Part shown: piece by piece, positions 26,715-37,644 of the stretch
Position numbering within the stretch: the first letter of the stretch is position 1
How the letters are laid out: every line of letters begins with the position of its first letter
Assembly: GCF_000425825.1 (NCBI RefSeq)
Contig: NZ_KE384460.1
Coordinates: forward strand, 272,779 to 336,778
Direction: 5' to 3'
Source of the DNA: Jeotgalicoccus marinus DSM 19772
GTDB lineage: Bacteria > Bacillota > Bacilli > Staphylococcales > Salinicoccaceae
Length of the DNA: 64,000 nucleotides
Program-made: the position numbers and the translations under genes
The notes under the pieces: model-generated
The model's database searches: none
Told to the model about the DNA's origin: nothing
The model's input: only the letters and a program-made list of their open reading frames with translations

Positions 26715-26782
26715 GCGCCAATGAGAGAGCACCGTTGGGGCGCAAACGGAAATACTCTCGAGCGCCCAATCAATCAAGGCGC
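26715..26782 (+). repeat. GC-rich inverted repeats in the rbgA leader
   Basis: GCGCC at 26715-26719 and 26762-26766 and GGCGC at 26739-26743 and 26778-26782 make two successive hairpin-like pairs in an otherwise A/T-rich gap. No T-run follows either pair. Function unknown. Confidence 0.5.
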
Positions 26783-26840
26783 GTAAGCTAAAAAAATGAT
26801 AAAATAAAGGACATGAAATGAAGAAAACGGAGGGAAATGT

Positions 26841-27695
26841 ATGTCGATTAATTGGTTCCCTGGACATATGGCAAAAGCACGTAGGCAAATCGAGGAAAGT
26901 TTAAAAAAAGTAGATGTTGTCATCGAAATTTTAGATGCGAGGATTCCATATGCATCACAAAACCCGATGCTGGACCAAGTTATTGGTGAAAAGCCGAGAG
27001 TCATTATTTTAAATAAGAAAGATATGGCGAGTCAAAGTGAAACAGACCGCTGGATGAATCACTATAAGGCAGAGGGACTTTATCCTGTTGCAATAAATGG
27101 TAAGGAGCCTAATATTTTAAAGAAAATTGAAGGTGTCGTCGTAGAAGCGACTAAAGAAATTTTTGAGAGAATGGAACGTAAGGGCATCAATCCACGCGCC
27201 ATTCGTGCAATGATCGTCGGGATCCCGAATGTTGGAAAGTCAACGATTATCAACAATATTGCAAAGAAAAAAGTTGCGAAAACAGGAAATACACCAGGTG
27301 TGACAAAGGCTCAACAATGGATCAAAGCTGGAGGTAAGATGGAACTCTTAGATACCCCAGGCGTACTTTGGCCAAAGTTTGAAGATGAGACGGTAGGCTT
27401 AAAATTATCACTTACAGGTGCGATCAAAGACAATGTGGTTAACCTAGATGAAGTGGCAATCTTCGCCTTAAAATTTATGCAAGCACACCATCTAAAGGCT
27501 CTGAACAAATTTTATAATATCAATATAGACGAAGACTCAGAAATCGTCGAAATTTTCGATGCTATCGGACAGTCTCGCGGTTTCAAAATGAGCGGAAACG
27601 AAATCGACTATGAGCGCGTCACAGAACGTGTCATTTACGATACACGAGACGCTAAGATTGACCTCATGACGTTCGACTTCCCGGAGGATAACTAA
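26841..27695 (+). CDS. rbgA: Ribosome biogenesis GTPase RbgA (YlqF)
   Basis: The 284-residue circularly permuted GTPase has G4 NKKD, then G1 [14 protein letters not shown] and G3 DTPGVLWP, and starts with [17 protein letters not shown], the N-terminal hallmark that places a catalytic His in the family. It drives late 50S assembly (L16 incorporation). It has a GGAGGG Shine-Dalgarno and is followed after 4 bases by rnhB, the usual pair. Confidence 0.97.
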   Translation: MSINWFPGHMAKARRQIEESLKKVDVVIEILDARIPYASQNPMLDQVIGEKPRVIILNKKDMASQSETDRWMNHYKAEGLYPVAINGKEPNILKKIEGVVVEATKEIFERMERKGINPRAIRAMIVGIPNVGKSTIINNIAKKKVAKTGNTPGVTKAQQWIKAGGKMELLDTPGVLWPKFEDETVGLKLSLTGAIKDNVVNLDEVAIFALKFMQAHHLKALNKFYNINIDEDSEIVEIFDAIGQSRGFKMSGNEIDYERVTERVIYDTRDAKIDLMTFDFPEDN

Positions 27696-27699
27696 TCTA

Positions 27700-28446
27700 A
27701 TGAAGATTTCAGATATAAAATTAGCCCTCAACAAGATAAAAACCCTGGACGATTTAGCGGCCTCTGAATTTCATTTAGATGAAAGAAAAGGGGTTCAAAA
27801 CGCGCTTAAATCAAGGGCTCGCACACTTCAAAAAGAAGTCGAATTAATTGAAAAGTATAAAAGAATGATGCGATACGAAAACCAGCACTACGGCAAGATC
27901 ATTGCAGGCATTGATGAAGCGGGGCGAGGTCCACTTGCAGGGGAGGTTGTTGCAGCAGCAGTGATTCTCCCTTTAGAACATGATTTCTTAGGCCTTGATG
28001 ATTCAAAGAAAATTCCAGCAAAAAAACGTGCAGCGCTACGTGAAGAGATTATGAAATATGCGGACTATGGTATCGGTGTAGCAACTGTTGAGGAGATTGA
28101 TACGTTCAACATTTACGAAGCGACCAAACTCGCAATGGACAGGGCTGTAAAAAATTTGAAACACACCCCAGAGCATCTTCTCATCGATGCGATGACCCTG
28201 GATAATGGTATTGAACAAACATCACTCATTAAAGGGGATGCGATTTCTAATTCTATTGCAGCAGCTTCTATTATTGCCAAAACGACGCGTGATGAAATGA
28301 TGATTCAGCATGCAAAAAGATATCCTGATTACGCCTTTGAAAAGAATATGGGATACGGGACGAAAGACCATCTCGAAGGGCTGAAAAATTATGGAGCATG
28401 TAGTATTCATAGACGTTCTTTTGAACCGATTAAGAGATATTTTTAA
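27700..28446 (+). CDS. rnhB: Ribonuclease HII
   Basis: The 248-residue protein carries GIDEAGRGPLAGEVVAAAVIL with the Asp-Glu pair of RNase HII and a later DAMTLDN and IAAASIIAKTTRDEMM, the remaining acidic and binding residues. An N-terminal helical extension of about 65 residues is normal for Firmicutes. It removes ribonucleotides misincorporated in DNA. It is coupled to rbgA. Confidence 0.96.
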   Translation: MKISDIKLALNKIKTLDDLAASEFHLDERKGVQNALKSRARTLQKEVELIEKYKRMMRYENQHYGKIIAGIDEAGRGPLAGEVVAAAVILPLEHDFLGLDDSKKIPAKKRAALREEIMKYADYGIGVATVEEIDTFNIYEATKLAMDRAVKNLKHTPEHLLIDAMTLDNGIEQTSLIKGDAISNSIAAASIIAKTTRDEMMIQHAKRYPDYAFEKNMGYGTKDHLEGLKNYGACSIHRRSFEPIKRYF

Positions 28447-28505
28447 GCTATTTCGTTTTTGAGTAACTTATTACATATAAAATAATGAGGAGAAGGATTT
28501 GAAAG

Positions 28506-28534
28506 TTTACAATCTACATCAATTTTCTTATAAT
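28506..28534 (+). promoter_or_regulatory. Promoter of sucCD
   Basis: TTTACA (28506-28511) and TATAAT (28529-28534) are 17 bases apart, 40 bases before the sucC start. Confidence 0.8.
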
Positions 28535-28574
28535 TGAGAATGTAAGCTTTATTAAAAGTCTTAGGAGGAAAATC

Positions 28575-29744
28575 ATGAATATCCATGAGTATCAAGGAAA
28601 AGAAATTTTTCGCTCTATGGGTGTAAACGTGCCTGATGGCGGCGTTGCACTTACACCTGATGAAGCAGTTGAAGTTGCAAAAACACTTGATTCAGATGTC
28701 TATGTAGTAAAAGCTCAAATCCACGCAGGTGGCCGTGGTAAAGCTGGCGGTGTAAAAATCGCTAAATCGTTAGATGAGGTTAAAGCATATGCTGAGGAAC
28801 TACTTGGTAAAGTATTAGTGACTCATCAAAACGGTCCAGATGGTACTGAAATCAAGCGTCTTCTTATTGAAGAAGGTTGCGATATCGACAGCGAATACTA
28901 CTTAGGTTTCGTTATCGACCGCGCGACGAACCGCGTTACATTAATGGGTTCTGAAGAAGGCGGAACGGAAATCGAAGAAGTTGCAGAAAAAACTCCTGAA
29001 AAGATTTTCAAAGAAGTTATAGATCCTGCAGTTGGATTACTACCATTCCAAGCGAAGAGACTCGCTTTTAATATCAATATTCCAACAGGTTCAGTAAACA
29101 AAGCTGCTAAATTAATGCTTTCACTTTACGATGTGTTCATCAGTAAAGACGCATCAATTATGGAAATTAACCCACTTGTAACTACAGGTGATGGTGAAGT
29201 TATCGCGCTTGATGCTAAAGTAAACTTCGACGCGAACTCACTATTCAGACACAAAGATGTTGTTGAATTACGTGACTTCGACGAGGAAGATGAAAAAGAA
29301 ATTGAAGCATCAAAACACGACCTTGCTTACATCGCACTTGATGGTAATATCGGTTGCATGGTAAATGGTGCAGGTCTTGCGATGGCAACTATGGATACAA
29401 TCAACCACTTCGGTGGTAAACCAGCCAACTTCCTTGACGTAGGGGGCGGCGCGACTGCTGAGAAAGTTACTGAAGCATTCAAACTTATCTTAAGTGACAA
29501 ATCAGTTGAAGGAATCTTTGTAAACATCTTTGGAGGAATCATGCGTTGTGACGTAATTGCACAAGGTGTTGTAGAAGCTGTAAACAACGTTGGTCTAGAA
29601 ATTCCTTTAGTCGTACGCTTAGAAGGTACGAATGTTGAAGAAGGTAAGAAAATTCTAGCAGAATCTGGTCTTGAAATTACTCCAGCTAGTACTATGGCTG
29701 AAGGTGCAGAAAAGATTATCGCTGCTGTTAACGAAAATAAATAA
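28575..29744 (+). CDS. sucC: Succinyl-CoA synthetase, beta subunit
   Basis: The 389-residue protein starts [17 protein letters not shown] and has an N-terminal ATP-grasp domain ([16 protein letters not shown]) and a C-terminal flavodoxin-like domain with [13 protein letters not shown] and [12 protein letters not shown]. With SucD it makes succinate, CoA and nucleoside triphosphate from succinyl-CoA in the citric acid cycle. Codon use is rich in C-ending codons, like other highly expressed genes. sucD follows after 17 bases. Confidence 0.98.
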   Translation: MNIHEYQGKEIFRSMGVNVPDGGVALTPDEAVEVAKTLDSDVYVVKAQIHAGGRGKAGGVKIAKSLDEVKAYAEELLGKVLVTHQNGPDGTEIKRLLIEEGCDIDSEYYLGFVIDRATNRVTLMGSEEGGTEIEEVAEKTPEKIFKEVIDPAVGLLPFQAKRLAFNINIPTGSVNKAAKLMLSLYDVFISKDASIMEINPLVTTGDGEVIALDAKVNFDANSLFRHKDVVELRDFDEEDEKEIEASKHDLAYIALDGNIGCMVNGAGLAMATMDTINHFGGKPANFLDVGGGATAEKVTEAFKLILSDKSVEGIFVNIFGGIMRCDVIAQGVVEAVNNVGLEIPLVVRLEGTNVEEGKKILAESGLEITPASTMAEGAEKIIAAVNENK

Positions 29745-29761
29745 TAACGGAGGAATATATT

Positions 29762-30670
29762 GTGGCTGTATTTGTTGATAAAAATACGAAAGTAATTGTT
29801 CAAGGTATTACTGGTTCAACAGCACTCTTCCACACTAAGCAAATGTTAGAGTATGGTACTCAAATCGTTGCTGGTGTTACACCTGGTAAAGGTGGACAAG
29901 AAGTTGAAGGTGTACCTGTATTTAACACAGTAGAAGAAGCTAAAAAAGAAACTGGCGCAACAGTTTCTGTAGTATACGTACCAGCTCCATTTGCTGCAGA
30001 CTCTATTATGGAAGCTGCGGATTCAGAAATTGAATTAGTGATTTGTATCACTGAGCACATTCCTGTTTTAGACATGGTTAAAGTTGTCCGTTATTTAGAA
30101 GATAAGAATACACGTTTAATCGGACCAAACTGTCCAGGTGTCATCACTGCTGATGAAACTAAGATTGGTATCATGCCTGGTTATATTCACAAAAAAGGAC
30201 ATGTTGGTGTAGTTTCACGTTCTGGTACATTAACATATGAAGCGGTTCATCAGTTATCTGAAGAAGGCGTTGGTCAAACAACGGCTGTCGGTATTGGTGG
30301 GGACCCTGTTAACGGTACTAACTTCATCGACGTACTTAAAGCGTTCAATGAAGATCCAGAAACTTACGCTGTCGTTATGATCGGTGAAATCGGTGGTACT
30401 GCAGAAGAAGAAGCTGCTGAATGGGTTCGTGACAACATGACTAAACCTGTTGTTGGATTCATCGGTGGTCAAACTGCCCCTCCAGGAAAACGTATGGGCC
30501 ACGCTGGTGCGATTATTTCTGGCGGTAAAGGTACAGCAGATGAAAAAATCCGCATCATGAACGAATGTGGAATTGAAACTGCTGATACACCATCTGAAAT
30601 TGGTGAAACATTAATCAACCGTATCAAGAAAGAAGACGGTTTATACGAAAAATGTCTAACAGTAAAATAA
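29762..30670 (+). CDS. sucD: Succinyl-CoA synthetase, alpha subunit
   Basis: The 302-residue protein has the CoA-binding Rossmann domain ([16 protein letters not shown]), the GPNCPG loop and the phosphohistidine site [12 protein letters not shown]. It starts with GTG at 29762, 7 bases after a GGAGGA Shine-Dalgarno. It forms the enzyme with SucC. A strong terminator ends the two-gene operon. Confidence 0.98.
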   Translation: MAVFVDKNTKVIVQGITGSTALFHTKQMLEYGTQIVAGVTPGKGGQEVEGVPVFNTVEEAKKETGATVSVVYVPAPFAADSIMEAADSEIELVICITEHIPVLDMVKVVRYLEDKNTRLIGPNCPGVITADETKIGIMPGYIHKKGHVGVVSRSGTLTYEAVHQLSEEGVGQTTAVGIGGDPVNGTNFIDVLKAFNEDPETYAVVMIGEIGGTAEEEAAEWVRDNMTKPVVGFIGGQTAPPGKRMGHAGAIISGGKGTADEKIRIMNECGIETADTPSEIGETLINRIKKEDGLYEKCLTVK

Positions 30671-30696
30671 ATGAAATATAAATCAGTTAAGTGATT

Positions 30697-30735
30697 AAAA
30701 AGAGCGGTAATCATCATGGATTACCGCTCTTTTTT
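30697..30735 (+). terminator. Terminator after sucD
   Basis: A 16-bp stem (30697-30712 with 30719-30734), A-run on the left and T-run on the right, around a 6-base loop. Confidence 0.92.
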
Positions 30736-30830
30736 GTATTTTTATGGTAGTGTTTGTCAGTAAATTGAAAAGTAAAATGAGACAATTTTCTACTATAATA
30801 TAGGGGATAATATTTGTCAGGAGGAAACAT

Positions 30831-31619
30831 GTGGATCTATTACTTTTATCGTACGCTGGGGTGACTGCAAAAGAATTTTTATCCATAACAAACCATGAAT
30901 ATATTAAGCCTGATTTAAGTAAAAAATTAGCCTATGCAAAATCTTTAAATCGTGAGGAAATATTAGGTAAACTACAGTCATTCAATGTGAATTTCATGAC
31001 CTATAAACATAGGAAATATCCACAACTCCTAAAAGAAATTTATGATTTTCCTTACATTATATATTACAGAGGTAACATCAATTTGTTACAAACAGATATG
31101 TTAGGGGTAGTAGGGAGTAGAAAGGCGACGCTTTATACGAAAAATGCTCTACTAGATATTCTTCCAAAACTAAAGGATATTACAATTATTTCAGGTCTGG
31201 CATATGGAGCTGATGAAATGGCACACAGTATCGCAATCAAGAATGATTTAAAGACTATTGGCGTGCTTGCATTTGGCCATGATATTCATTACCCTAAAAC
31301 AACTGAAAAAGTACGTGCTCTGATGGAAAAGGAACATCTAACAATCAGTGAATATCCACCAGGTACAAAGATTGAAAAATGGAGATTTATAGCTAGAAAT
31401 AGAATTATTGCAGGTTGTGCTAAGGGTGTTTTAGTGACGGAAGCTGAAGAGAAAAGTGGAAGTTTGATAACTTTAGAGATGGCATTAGATGAAAATAGAA
31501 ATGGCTATTGCCTACCAGGAAATATTACCTCTGACTTTTCAAGAGGTACAAATTTGAGAATAAAAGACGGTGCAATGCTTGTTTTGAGTGCTGATGATAT
31601 ACTTTTAGATTACAATTAA
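30831..31619 (+). CDS. dprA: DNA-processing protein DprA
   Basis: The 262-residue protein has the Rossmann-like DprA core (GVVGSRKATLYTK, ISGLAYGADEMAH, IARNRIIAGCAKGVLVTEA, SGSLITLEMALDE). DprA loads RecA on incoming single-stranded DNA in transformation. It lacks a C-terminal winged-helix domain found in longer homologues. The start is GTG at 30831 with AGGAGG (30819-30824) 6 bases upstream; an ATG two bases earlier is out of frame. A TATAAT (30794-30799) without a clear -35 lies upstream. It precedes topA, as in Bacillus and Staphylococcus. Confidence 0.95.
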   Translation: MDLLLLSYAGVTAKEFLSITNHEYIKPDLSKKLAYAKSLNREEILGKLQSFNVNFMTYKHRKYPQLLKEIYDFPYIIYYRGNINLLQTDMLGVVGSRKATLYTKNALLDILPKLKDITIISGLAYGADEMAHSIAIKNDLKTIGVLAFGHDIHYPKTTEKVRALMEKEHLTISEYPPGTKIEKWRFIARNRIIAGCAKGVLVTEAEEKSGSLITLEMALDENRNGYCLPGNITSDFSRGTNLRIKDGAMLVLSADDILLDYN

Positions 31620-31655
31620 ATTGTCACTTATAGAACGTGATTAGAATTATTTTAA

Positions 31656-31685
31656 TTGACAAAGTAAAATTTATCTGTGTATCAT
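31656..31685 (+). promoter_or_regulatory. Promoter of topA
   Basis: TTGACA (31656-31661) and TATCAT (31680-31685) are 18 bases apart, 40 bases before the topA start. Confidence 0.68.
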
Positions 31686-31724
31686 TTGGACTTGAGTGGA
31701 TAATAACGAATGGAGGTCGTGAGT

Positions 31725-33788
31725 GTGGCAGACAATTTAGTGATCGTGGAATCACCCGCGAAAGCAAAAACGATTGAAAAGTACCTCGGTAAACGATATA
31801 AAGTTGTCGCATCTATGGGACACGTGAGAGATTTACCACGTAGTCAAACTGGAATCGACACAGAAAATAACTATGAACCAAAATATATAACTATACGAGG
31901 TAAGGGCCCCTTACTAAAAGATTTAAAGAAAGAAGCTAAAAAAGCGAAGAAAGTATTTCTCGCAAGTGACCCCGACAGAGAAGGAGAAGCAATCGCATGG
32001 CACCTCAGTCATGCCCTTGGTGATAATAATGATTATTACCGAGTCGTCTTCAATGAGATTACTAAAGATGCGGTTAAAGAAAGTTTTAAAAGCCCGAATG
32101 AAATAGATATGCAATTGGTCGATGCCCAGCAGGCTAGACGTATTTTAGATAGACTGGTAGGGTATAACATTTCTCCAGTCCTATGGAAAAAAGTTAAGAA
32201 AGGTTTGTCTGCAGGACGTGTTCAATCAGTCGCACTTAAGCTCATTATCGACCGTGAAAATGAAATCAGAAACTTTGTTCCAGAAGAATACTGGACGATC
32301 GAAGGCACCTTTAAGACAGGGCGTTCGAAGTTTACTGGTAAGTTTAACAAGTTAAAGAGAGATAAGGAAAAAACGAAATTAAAAACTAAAGCCGATGTTG
32401 ATAACGTATTAAAAGAGCTTAGTGGTAAGGATTATTTAATCGAAAAAGTAGAGAAGAAAGAAAAGAAACGCTACCCAGCACAACCATTCACAACTTCTTC
32501 TCTACAACAAGAAGCAGCACGTAAGTTGAACTTTAAGGCACGTAAGACCATGATGCTCGCCCAGCAATTATATGAAGGTATCGATATTAAAAAAGAAGGT
32601 ACAGTGGGTCTGATTACTTATATGAGAACTGACTCAACACGTATCTCAGATTCAGCTAAAGCAGAAGCTTACCAACTTATTAATGATACTTATGGTAAAG
32701 AATATACAGGCGTGCAAAAGGAAAAAAAAGCAGCCCAAGATGCACACGAAGCCGTGAGACCAACATCTGCTAATCGTACACCTGAAAATATGAAGCAATA
32801 TTTAAGCCGTGACCAACACCGTCTATATAAACTGATTTGGGATCGTTTTATTGCGAGTCAAATGGCACCAGCAGTGCTCGATACGGTAAAAGTTGATTTG
32901 AGTAATAATGGTGTGCTGTTTAGAAGTACCGGACAAACAATTAAATTTAAAGGTTTCATGACAATTTATATTGAAGGCACCGATGATGCTAAAGATGATT
33001 TTAATAACCGTTTACCAGAATTAAAAGAGGGTGAAACGGTAACAGAAGAAAAAATTGAACCTTTTCAGCACTTTACTCAACCACCACCAAGATATACAGA
33101 AGCGAGGTTAGTTAAGACTTTAGAAGAGTCAGGTATTGGTAGACCATCAACGTATGCCCCGACAATTGATACGATTCAAAAGCGTAACTATGTAAGAATG
33201 GATCAGAAGCGATTTTTCCCTACGGAAATTGGAGAAATTGTCAACGAGCAAGTTGTTGAATACTTCCCTGATATTATCGATGTTGCCTTTACACGAAATA
33301 TGGAAGATAGTCTAGATGCTGTAGCAGAAGGCGAAAAAGAGTGGCGTCAAGTCATCGATGAGTTCTATAAAGGCTTCGAGCCTCAGGTTGAACGCGCAGA
33401 AGAAGAGATGGAGAAAATTGAAATCAAGGACGAACCCGTTGGTGAAGATTGTGAAAAATGTGGTTCACCAATGGTATACAAGATGGGCCGTTATGGTAAG
33501 TTTATGGCATGCTCTAATTTCCCAGAGTGTCGCAATACAAAAGCCATCGTTAAATCGATTGGTGTGACTTGCCCAACATGTAAGGAAGGCGACGTGGTTG
33601 AAAGAAAATCTAAGCGTGGTCGAATCTTTTACGGTTGTGACAAATATCCTGATTGTGATTTCGTCTCTTGGGATCGCCCAATTGGCAGGAACTGTCCGAA
33701 GTGCGAACACTACTTAATTGAAAAGAAAAAAGGACAGAAGGCACAGGTTAAATGTACCAACTGTGATTACACAGAAGATGCAAGTTAA
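31725..33788 (+). CDS. topA: DNA topoisomerase I
   Basis: The 687-residue type IA enzyme has the TOPRIM start [18 protein letters not shown], the acidic [15 protein letters not shown] site and the catalytic Tyr in TYMRTDS. Three C-terminal zinc ribbons follow (paired Cys motifs CEKC, CPTC and CPKC with their partners). It relaxes negative supercoils. The start is taken as GTG at 31725 because GGAGG (31712-31716) lies 8 bases before it and it gives the staphylococcal N-terminus; an in-frame ATG at 31710 overlaps that Shine-Dalgarno. A terminator follows; trmFO, usually next, is absent. Confidence 0.97.
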   Translation: MADNLVIVESPAKAKTIEKYLGKRYKVVASMGHVRDLPRSQTGIDTENNYEPKYITIRGKGPLLKDLKKEAKKAKKVFLASDPDREGEAIAWHLSHALGDNNDYYRVVFNEITKDAVKESFKSPNEIDMQLVDAQQARRILDRLVGYNISPVLWKKVKKGLSAGRVQSVALKLIIDRENEIRNFVPEEYWTIEGTFKTGRSKFTGKFNKLKRDKEKTKLKTKADVDNVLKELSGKDYLIEKVEKKEKKRYPAQPFTTSSLQQEAARKLNFKARKTMMLAQQLYEGIDIKKEGTVGLITYMRTDSTRISDSAKAEAYQLINDTYGKEYTGVQKEKKAAQDAHEAVRPTSANRTPENMKQYLSRDQHRLYKLIWDRFIASQMAPAVLDTVKVDLSNNGVLFRSTGQTIKFKGFMTIYIEGTDDAKDDFNNRLPELKEGETVTEEKIEPFQHFTQPPPRYTEARLVKTLEESGIGRPSTYAPTIDTIQKRNYVRMDQKRFFPTEIGEIVNEQVVEYFPDIIDVAFTRNMEDSLDAVAEGEKEWRQVIDEFYKGFEPQVERAEEEMEKIEIKDEPVGEDCEKCGSPMVYKMGRYGKFMACSNFPECRNTKAIVKSIGVTCPTCKEGDVVERKSKRGRIFYGCDKYPDCDFVSWDRPIGRNCPKCEHYLIEKKKGQKAQVKCTNCDYTEDAS

Positions 33789-33794
33789 TTGATT

Positions 33795-33826
33795 ACCGTG
33801 ATTCTTAATAGAATCACGGTTTTTTT
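33795..33826 (+). terminator. Terminator after topA
   Basis: A 10-bp perfect stem (33795-33804 with 33811-33820) around TTAATA is followed by seven T residues. The rest of the gap to xerC is A/T-rich and holds no gene that I can see. Confidence 0.93.
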
Positions 33827-34001
33827 AATTGAATAATTAAAACTGTTTTACTTTGTGGCTGAATTATAAATATTTGTACAATTTCGTGCAATTTATATTC
33901 AAATGGTTTAAAATTACTAATGGAATTAATGGGAACGAATCATCTGACATATATTTTGGATATATTTTCTTAATTATGATAAAATTCAGACAAAGATAGA
34001 G

Positions 34002-34889
34002 GTGGTTATTATTTACGTCAAAGATTTTCTTAAGATGTTAGAATTTCAACGTAATTTTTCACCCCATTCTATTAAAAGTTATGATCATGATATTCATGAA
34101 TTCATAACTTTTTTATGGACTGAGAATTTATCTGTTAAAGAATTTAAATATGGTGATGCTAGAAGCTATTTGTCTAGTCTATATGACCGGGGCTTAAAAA
34201 AAGCGACAGTATCTAGAAAGATATCGTCACTTAGAAGCTACTATAATTATTTATTAGATAGAGATGCTGTTGAAATTAACCCATTTTCGAACTTACCATT
34301 CCCTAAAAAAGAAAGTCAGTTACCTGATTTTATGTATGATAATGAGATTAATGCTCTTTTTGACTCGATGGACACTGGTCACAAAATGTATCTGAGAGAC
34401 CGTGCAATCATCGAACTCTTATATGCGACAGGCATTAGGGCAAGTGAGCTAATTAACATAAAATTGAGTGACATTGATTTTACTGCTCAAGCACTCAAGG
34501 TATTAGGGAAAGGTCGAAAGTGGCGTGTTGTTCCTTTTAACAACAGTACACGTGAAAGTCTTAAAGACTACCTTGATGAATTTTCTACACCCATTAAAGG
34601 AATCGATACAATATGGATCAACCAACGTCAAGGTCAGTTAACTGTACGTGGCTTAAGACACATTATTGATATGGTTGTTAAGAGAAGTGCCTTACATCTA
34701 GATGTACACCCACACACCTTCAGGCACACATTTGCAACCCATCTATTAAATAACGGTGCAGATTTACGTGCTGTACAAGACCTCTTAGGTCATGAGTCTT
34801 TATCGACAACTCAGCGCTATACCCATGTGACGACAGAACAAATAAAAGCGACATATTTAAATGCCCATCCGGGCAATAAGAAGAGGTGA
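34002..34889 (+). CDS. xerC: Tyrosine recombinase XerC (start codon uncertain)
   Basis: The protein of about 295 residues has an N-terminal SAM-like core-binding domain and a C-terminal catalytic domain with the R-H-R-H-Y set: Arg in [11 protein letters not shown], His and Arg in [14 protein letters not shown], His in [11 protein letters not shown] and Tyr in RYTHV. With XerD it resolves chromosome dimers at dif. The start is uncertain: GTG at 34002 is the only standard start codon near the N-terminus, but the best Shine-Dalgarno, GAGGTGG (33999-34005), overlaps it and would suit ATT at 34011. The next ATG, 34035, has no Shine-Dalgarno and would cut the first helix. It precedes hslVU-codY, the standard order. 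Confidence 0.93.
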   Translation: MVIIYVKDFLKMLEFQRNFSPHSIKSYDHDIHEFITFLWTENLSVKEFKYGDARSYLSSLYDRGLKKATVSRKISSLRSYYNYLLDRDAVEINPFSNLPFPKKESQLPDFMYDNEINALFDSMDTGHKMYLRDRAIIELLYATGIRASELINIKLSDIDFTAQALKVLGKGRKWRVVPFNNSTRESLKDYLDEFSTPIKGIDTIWINQRQGQLTVRGLRHIIDMVVKRSALHLDVHPHTFRHTFATHLLNNGADLRAVQDLLGHESLSTTQRYTHVTTEQIKATYLNAHPGNKKR

Positions 34890-34893
34890 CAAG

Positions 34894-35421
34894 ATGACAA
34901 CGATATTTGCATTAAAACACAAGGGCCAAGTCGCCATGGCTGGAGACGGTCAGGTAACGCTTGGTAATCAGGTTGTTATGAAACATACAGCTAAGAAAGT
35001 CAGACGCCTATTCAACGGCAAGGTCGCTGCAGGATTTGCGGGTAGTGTGGCCGACGCGTTTACACTATCTGAAAAATTTGAAGCGAACCTCTATGAATAT
35101 AATGGGAATTTAACTCGTGCTGCTGTAGAACTTGCTAAGGATTGGCGAGGGGATAAGATGCTGCGACAACTTGAAGCGATGCTCATTGTGATGGATAAGG
35201 ATAATCTTCTCCTAGTCTCTGGTACAGGAGAGGTCATCGAACCAGATGATGGTATATTGGCCATTGGTTCTGGCGGTAACTATGCACTTGCTGCTGGACG
35301 TGCGCTTGTGAAATACGGGGATCATCTAGATGCTAAAACAATTGCCAAAGAAAGCTTGGAACTGGCAAGTGAAATTTGTGTCTTTACAAATGGCAATATA
35401 ATAGTAGAAACAATTGACTAA
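34894..35421 (+). CDS. hslV: ATP-dependent protease HslV (ClpQ) peptidase subunit
   Basis: The 175-residue N-terminal-nucleophile peptidase starts [11 protein letters not shown] and contains the [23 protein letters not shown] and [12 protein letters not shown] segments of the family. After Met removal Thr2 becomes the catalytic residue. The ATG at 34894 follows AGAGGTGAC, which overlaps the xerC stop. Bacillus and S. aureus homologues, as I recall them, carry a few extra residues (ending HA) before this Thr; here the gene encodes the short E. coli-like form. Confidence 0.95.
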   Translation: MTTIFALKHKGQVAMAGDGQVTLGNQVVMKHTAKKVRRLFNGKVAAGFAGSVADAFTLSEKFEANLYEYNGNLTRAAVELAKDWRGDKMLRQLEAMLIVMDKDNLLLVSGTGEVIEPDDGILAIGSGGNYALAAGRALVKYGDHLDAKTIAKESLELASEICVFTNGNIIVETID

Positions 35422-35438
35422 ATATAAAGGTGAGATGT

Positions 35439-36818
35439 ATGTCTAACAGAAATCTTTCTCCAAAAGAAATCACTAGTCGTCTCGACGAGAGTATTGTCGG
35501 ACAAAGTGAAGCAAAAAGAAAAGTTGCAATCGCTATGCGTAACCGCTATAGACGTATGCTTTTAGATGATGAGCTACAAGAAGAAGTTATTCCTAAAAAT
35601 ATTCTAATGATAGGACCGACAGGTGTCGGTAAGACGGAAATTGCTAGACGGATTGCAAAAATTACTGGCAGTCCTTATACAAAAGTTGAAGCAACTAAGT
35701 ATACTGAGGTCGGCTATGTTGGACGAGATGTTGAGTCCATGGTCAGAGATTTAGTCGAAGCATCTGTCAGAATGATTAAAGAACAGAAGAAAAATGAAGT
35801 CGAAGACGATGCTTTGAACCTTGCGAATGAAAGACTTGTTGGGCTATTAGCTCCAGGTAAAAAAATTAAAAAGCCTGCTTCTAATAACCCTTTCGAAATG
35901 TTGATGAATCAATCCAATCAAGATGAAGAGATTGAAGAAGTCGATGATAGTGTTAGAACAAAGAGAAGAGATATCAAAAGCCAGCTTGAAGCTGGTCAGT
36001 TAGAAGATGAAAAGGTTACGATCGAAGTGACTGAAGAATCCAACCAACTTGGTATGATGATGCCAGGAATGGATAATAACGGTATGGGGGACATGTTACA
36101 AAACCTGATGCCTAAGAAAAAACAAAAGCGTACAATGACAGTTAAAAAAGCACGTCAGTATTTAAAAGACGAAGAAGCTGAGAAGTTAATCGATGGTGAA
36201 AATGTAAATGATGAGGCAATCGAATTAGCTGAAACAACGGGTATTATTTTTATCGATGAAATAGATAAGATCGCTAAAGGTAGTCAAAACTCGGGTGACG
36301 TTTCTCGTGAAGGTGTACAAAGAGATATTTTACCGATCGTCGAAGGATCACAAGTCCAAACGAAATACGGTACGATTAGAACGGATTACATTTTGTTCAT
36401 CGGTGCAGGTGCTTTCCATGTTGCTAAACCAAGTGACTTAATTCCAGAATTACAAGGGCGTTTCCCACTAAGGGTTGAGCTGAACAAGTTGTCAGTTGAT
36501 GACTTTGAAAAAATCTTAAGGGAACCGAAAAACTCTCTCTTAGAACAGTATCAAGCCTTACTACAAACTGAGGATGTGACAGTCACATTCACTGATGAAG
36601 CAGTAAGAACCTTAGCTGAGATTGCCTATAATGTGAACACATCAAATGATGATATTGGTGCGAGACGCTTGCATACAATTTTAGAAACCCTGCTTGAAGA
36701 ATTGCTATTTGAAGCAAGTGATATCAAAGGGGCACAAGTTGAAATAACTAAGCAGTATGTTGAATCTAAGTTATCCCATATTTCAACTGATAAAAACTTA
36801 AGCGAATTTATATTATAA
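35439..36818 (+). CDS. hslU: ATP-dependent protease ATPase subunit HslU (ClpY)
   Basis: The 459-residue AAA+ unfoldase has Walker A GPTGVGKT (59-66), a middle I-domain (about 110-230, charged and Met-rich), Walker [12 protein letters not shown] and the sensor-2 GARRL. It forms hexamers that feed substrates to HslV. The ATG at 35439 fits the AAAGGTG Shine-Dalgarno (35426-35432); a GTG at 35430 lies inside it. It lies 17 bases after hslV, ahead of codY. Confidence 0.96.
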   Translation: MSNRNLSPKEITSRLDESIVGQSEAKRKVAIAMRNRYRRMLLDDELQEEVIPKNILMIGPTGVGKTEIARRIAKITGSPYTKVEATKYTEVGYVGRDVESMVRDLVEASVRMIKEQKKNEVEDDALNLANERLVGLLAPGKKIKKPASNNPFEMLMNQSNQDEEIEEVDDSVRTKRRDIKSQLEAGQLEDEKVTIEVTEESNQLGMMMPGMDNNGMGDMLQNLMPKKKQKRTMTVKKARQYLKDEEAEKLIDGENVNDEAIELAETTGIIFIDEIDKIAKGSQNSGDVSREGVQRDILPIVEGSQVQTKYGTIRTDYILFIGAGAFHVAKPSDLIPELQGRFPLRVELNKLSVDDFEKILREPKNSLLEQYQALLQTEDVTVTFTDEAVRTLAEIAYNVNTSNDDIGARRLHTILETLLEELLFEASDIKGAQVEITKQYVESKLSHISTDKNLSEFIL

Positions 36819-36836
36819 CTAATAGGAGTGAATGAA

Positions 36837-37607
36837 ATGGTCAGTTTATTACAAAAAACACGTGAAATTAATGCACTAATTCAAAGCAGTTCAAGCATTA
36901 AGGTAGATTTCGAAGAGGTTGCAGACAAGGTCAGCCGTACTCTAGAATGTAATGCCTTTGTCGTATCAAAGAGGGGTAAGTTACTCGGTGTTGGACAAAT
37001 CGAAGCGATCGACAATGCGCGTATCGTTGAGATGTTAGAAAACAGACAGTTCCCTGAGTACTATGTCAGCCAAATTATGCGTTTAACAGAAACACGTGAA
37101 AATATTGCTTTTGAAGATGAGTTAACAATTTTCCCGACAGAAGATTCCTACCAAGATTCAGAAACATGCATCGTACCGATATACGGTGGGGGTAATCGCT
37201 TAGGAACTCTAGTATTAGGACGTAGTGAAACAGAGTTTTCTGAAGATGACTTAGTGTTAGCAGAATATACAGCGACTGTTGTTGGTATGGAAATTCTCCG
37301 CGAGAAAAACGATGAGATTGAACAAAAAGCCCGTGATAAGGCAAGCATCTCTATGGCAATCCGTTCATTATCTTACTCAGAAAGAGAAGCAATTGAGCAC
37401 ATCTTTGATGAGCTAGATGCGGATGAGGGCTTACTCGTCGCTTCTAAGATTGCAGATAGAGTGGGCATTACGCGTTCTGTAATCGTTAATGCACTTCGTA
37501 AGTTAGAAAGTGCAGGTGTGATCGAATCACGTTCACTTGGTATGAAGGGTACATTTATTAAAGTTAAAAAGGAAGACTTCCTACCTGAATTAAGAAAAGA
37601 AAGCTAA
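36837..37607 (+). CDS. codY: Global nutritional repressor CodY
   Basis: The 256-residue protein has a GAF-like N-terminal domain that in homologues binds branched-chain amino acids, then a C-terminal winged helix ([31 protein letters not shown], near-identical to the family). With GTP it represses amino-acid, transport and virulence genes during rich growth. The start at 36837 has TAGGAG 8 bases upstream and matches the staphylococcal N-terminus ([12 protein letters not shown]). It closes the xerC-hslV-hslU-codY block. Confidence 0.98.
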   Translation: MVSLLQKTREINALIQSSSSIKVDFEEVADKVSRTLECNAFVVSKRGKLLGVGQIEAIDNARIVEMLENRQFPEYYVSQIMRLTETRENIAFEDELTIFPTEDSYQDSETCIVPIYGGGNRLGTLVLGRSETEFSEDDLVLAEYTATVVGMEILREKNDEIEQKARDKASISMAIRSLSYSEREAIEHIFDELDADEGLLVASKIADRVGITRSVIVNALRKLESAGVIESRSLGMKGTFIKVKKEDFLPELRKES

Positions 37608-37609
37608 GC

Positions 37610-37638
37610 TTGCACGACTTTTAGAAATATGATATTAT
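37610..37638 (+). promoter_or_regulatory. Promoter of rpsB
   Basis: TTGCAC (37610-37615) and an extended -10 TGATATTAT (TATTAT at 37633-37638) are 17 bases apart. Confidence 0.8.
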
Positions 37639-37644
37639 ATAAAA

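Noticed and set aside
33948-34001. xerC frameshift with an upstream start
   Set aside because: The xerC frame stays open only back to 33948 and has no ATG or TTG there; ATG 33976 is in another frame and stops at 33997. A start-codon problem explains it better than a frameshift.
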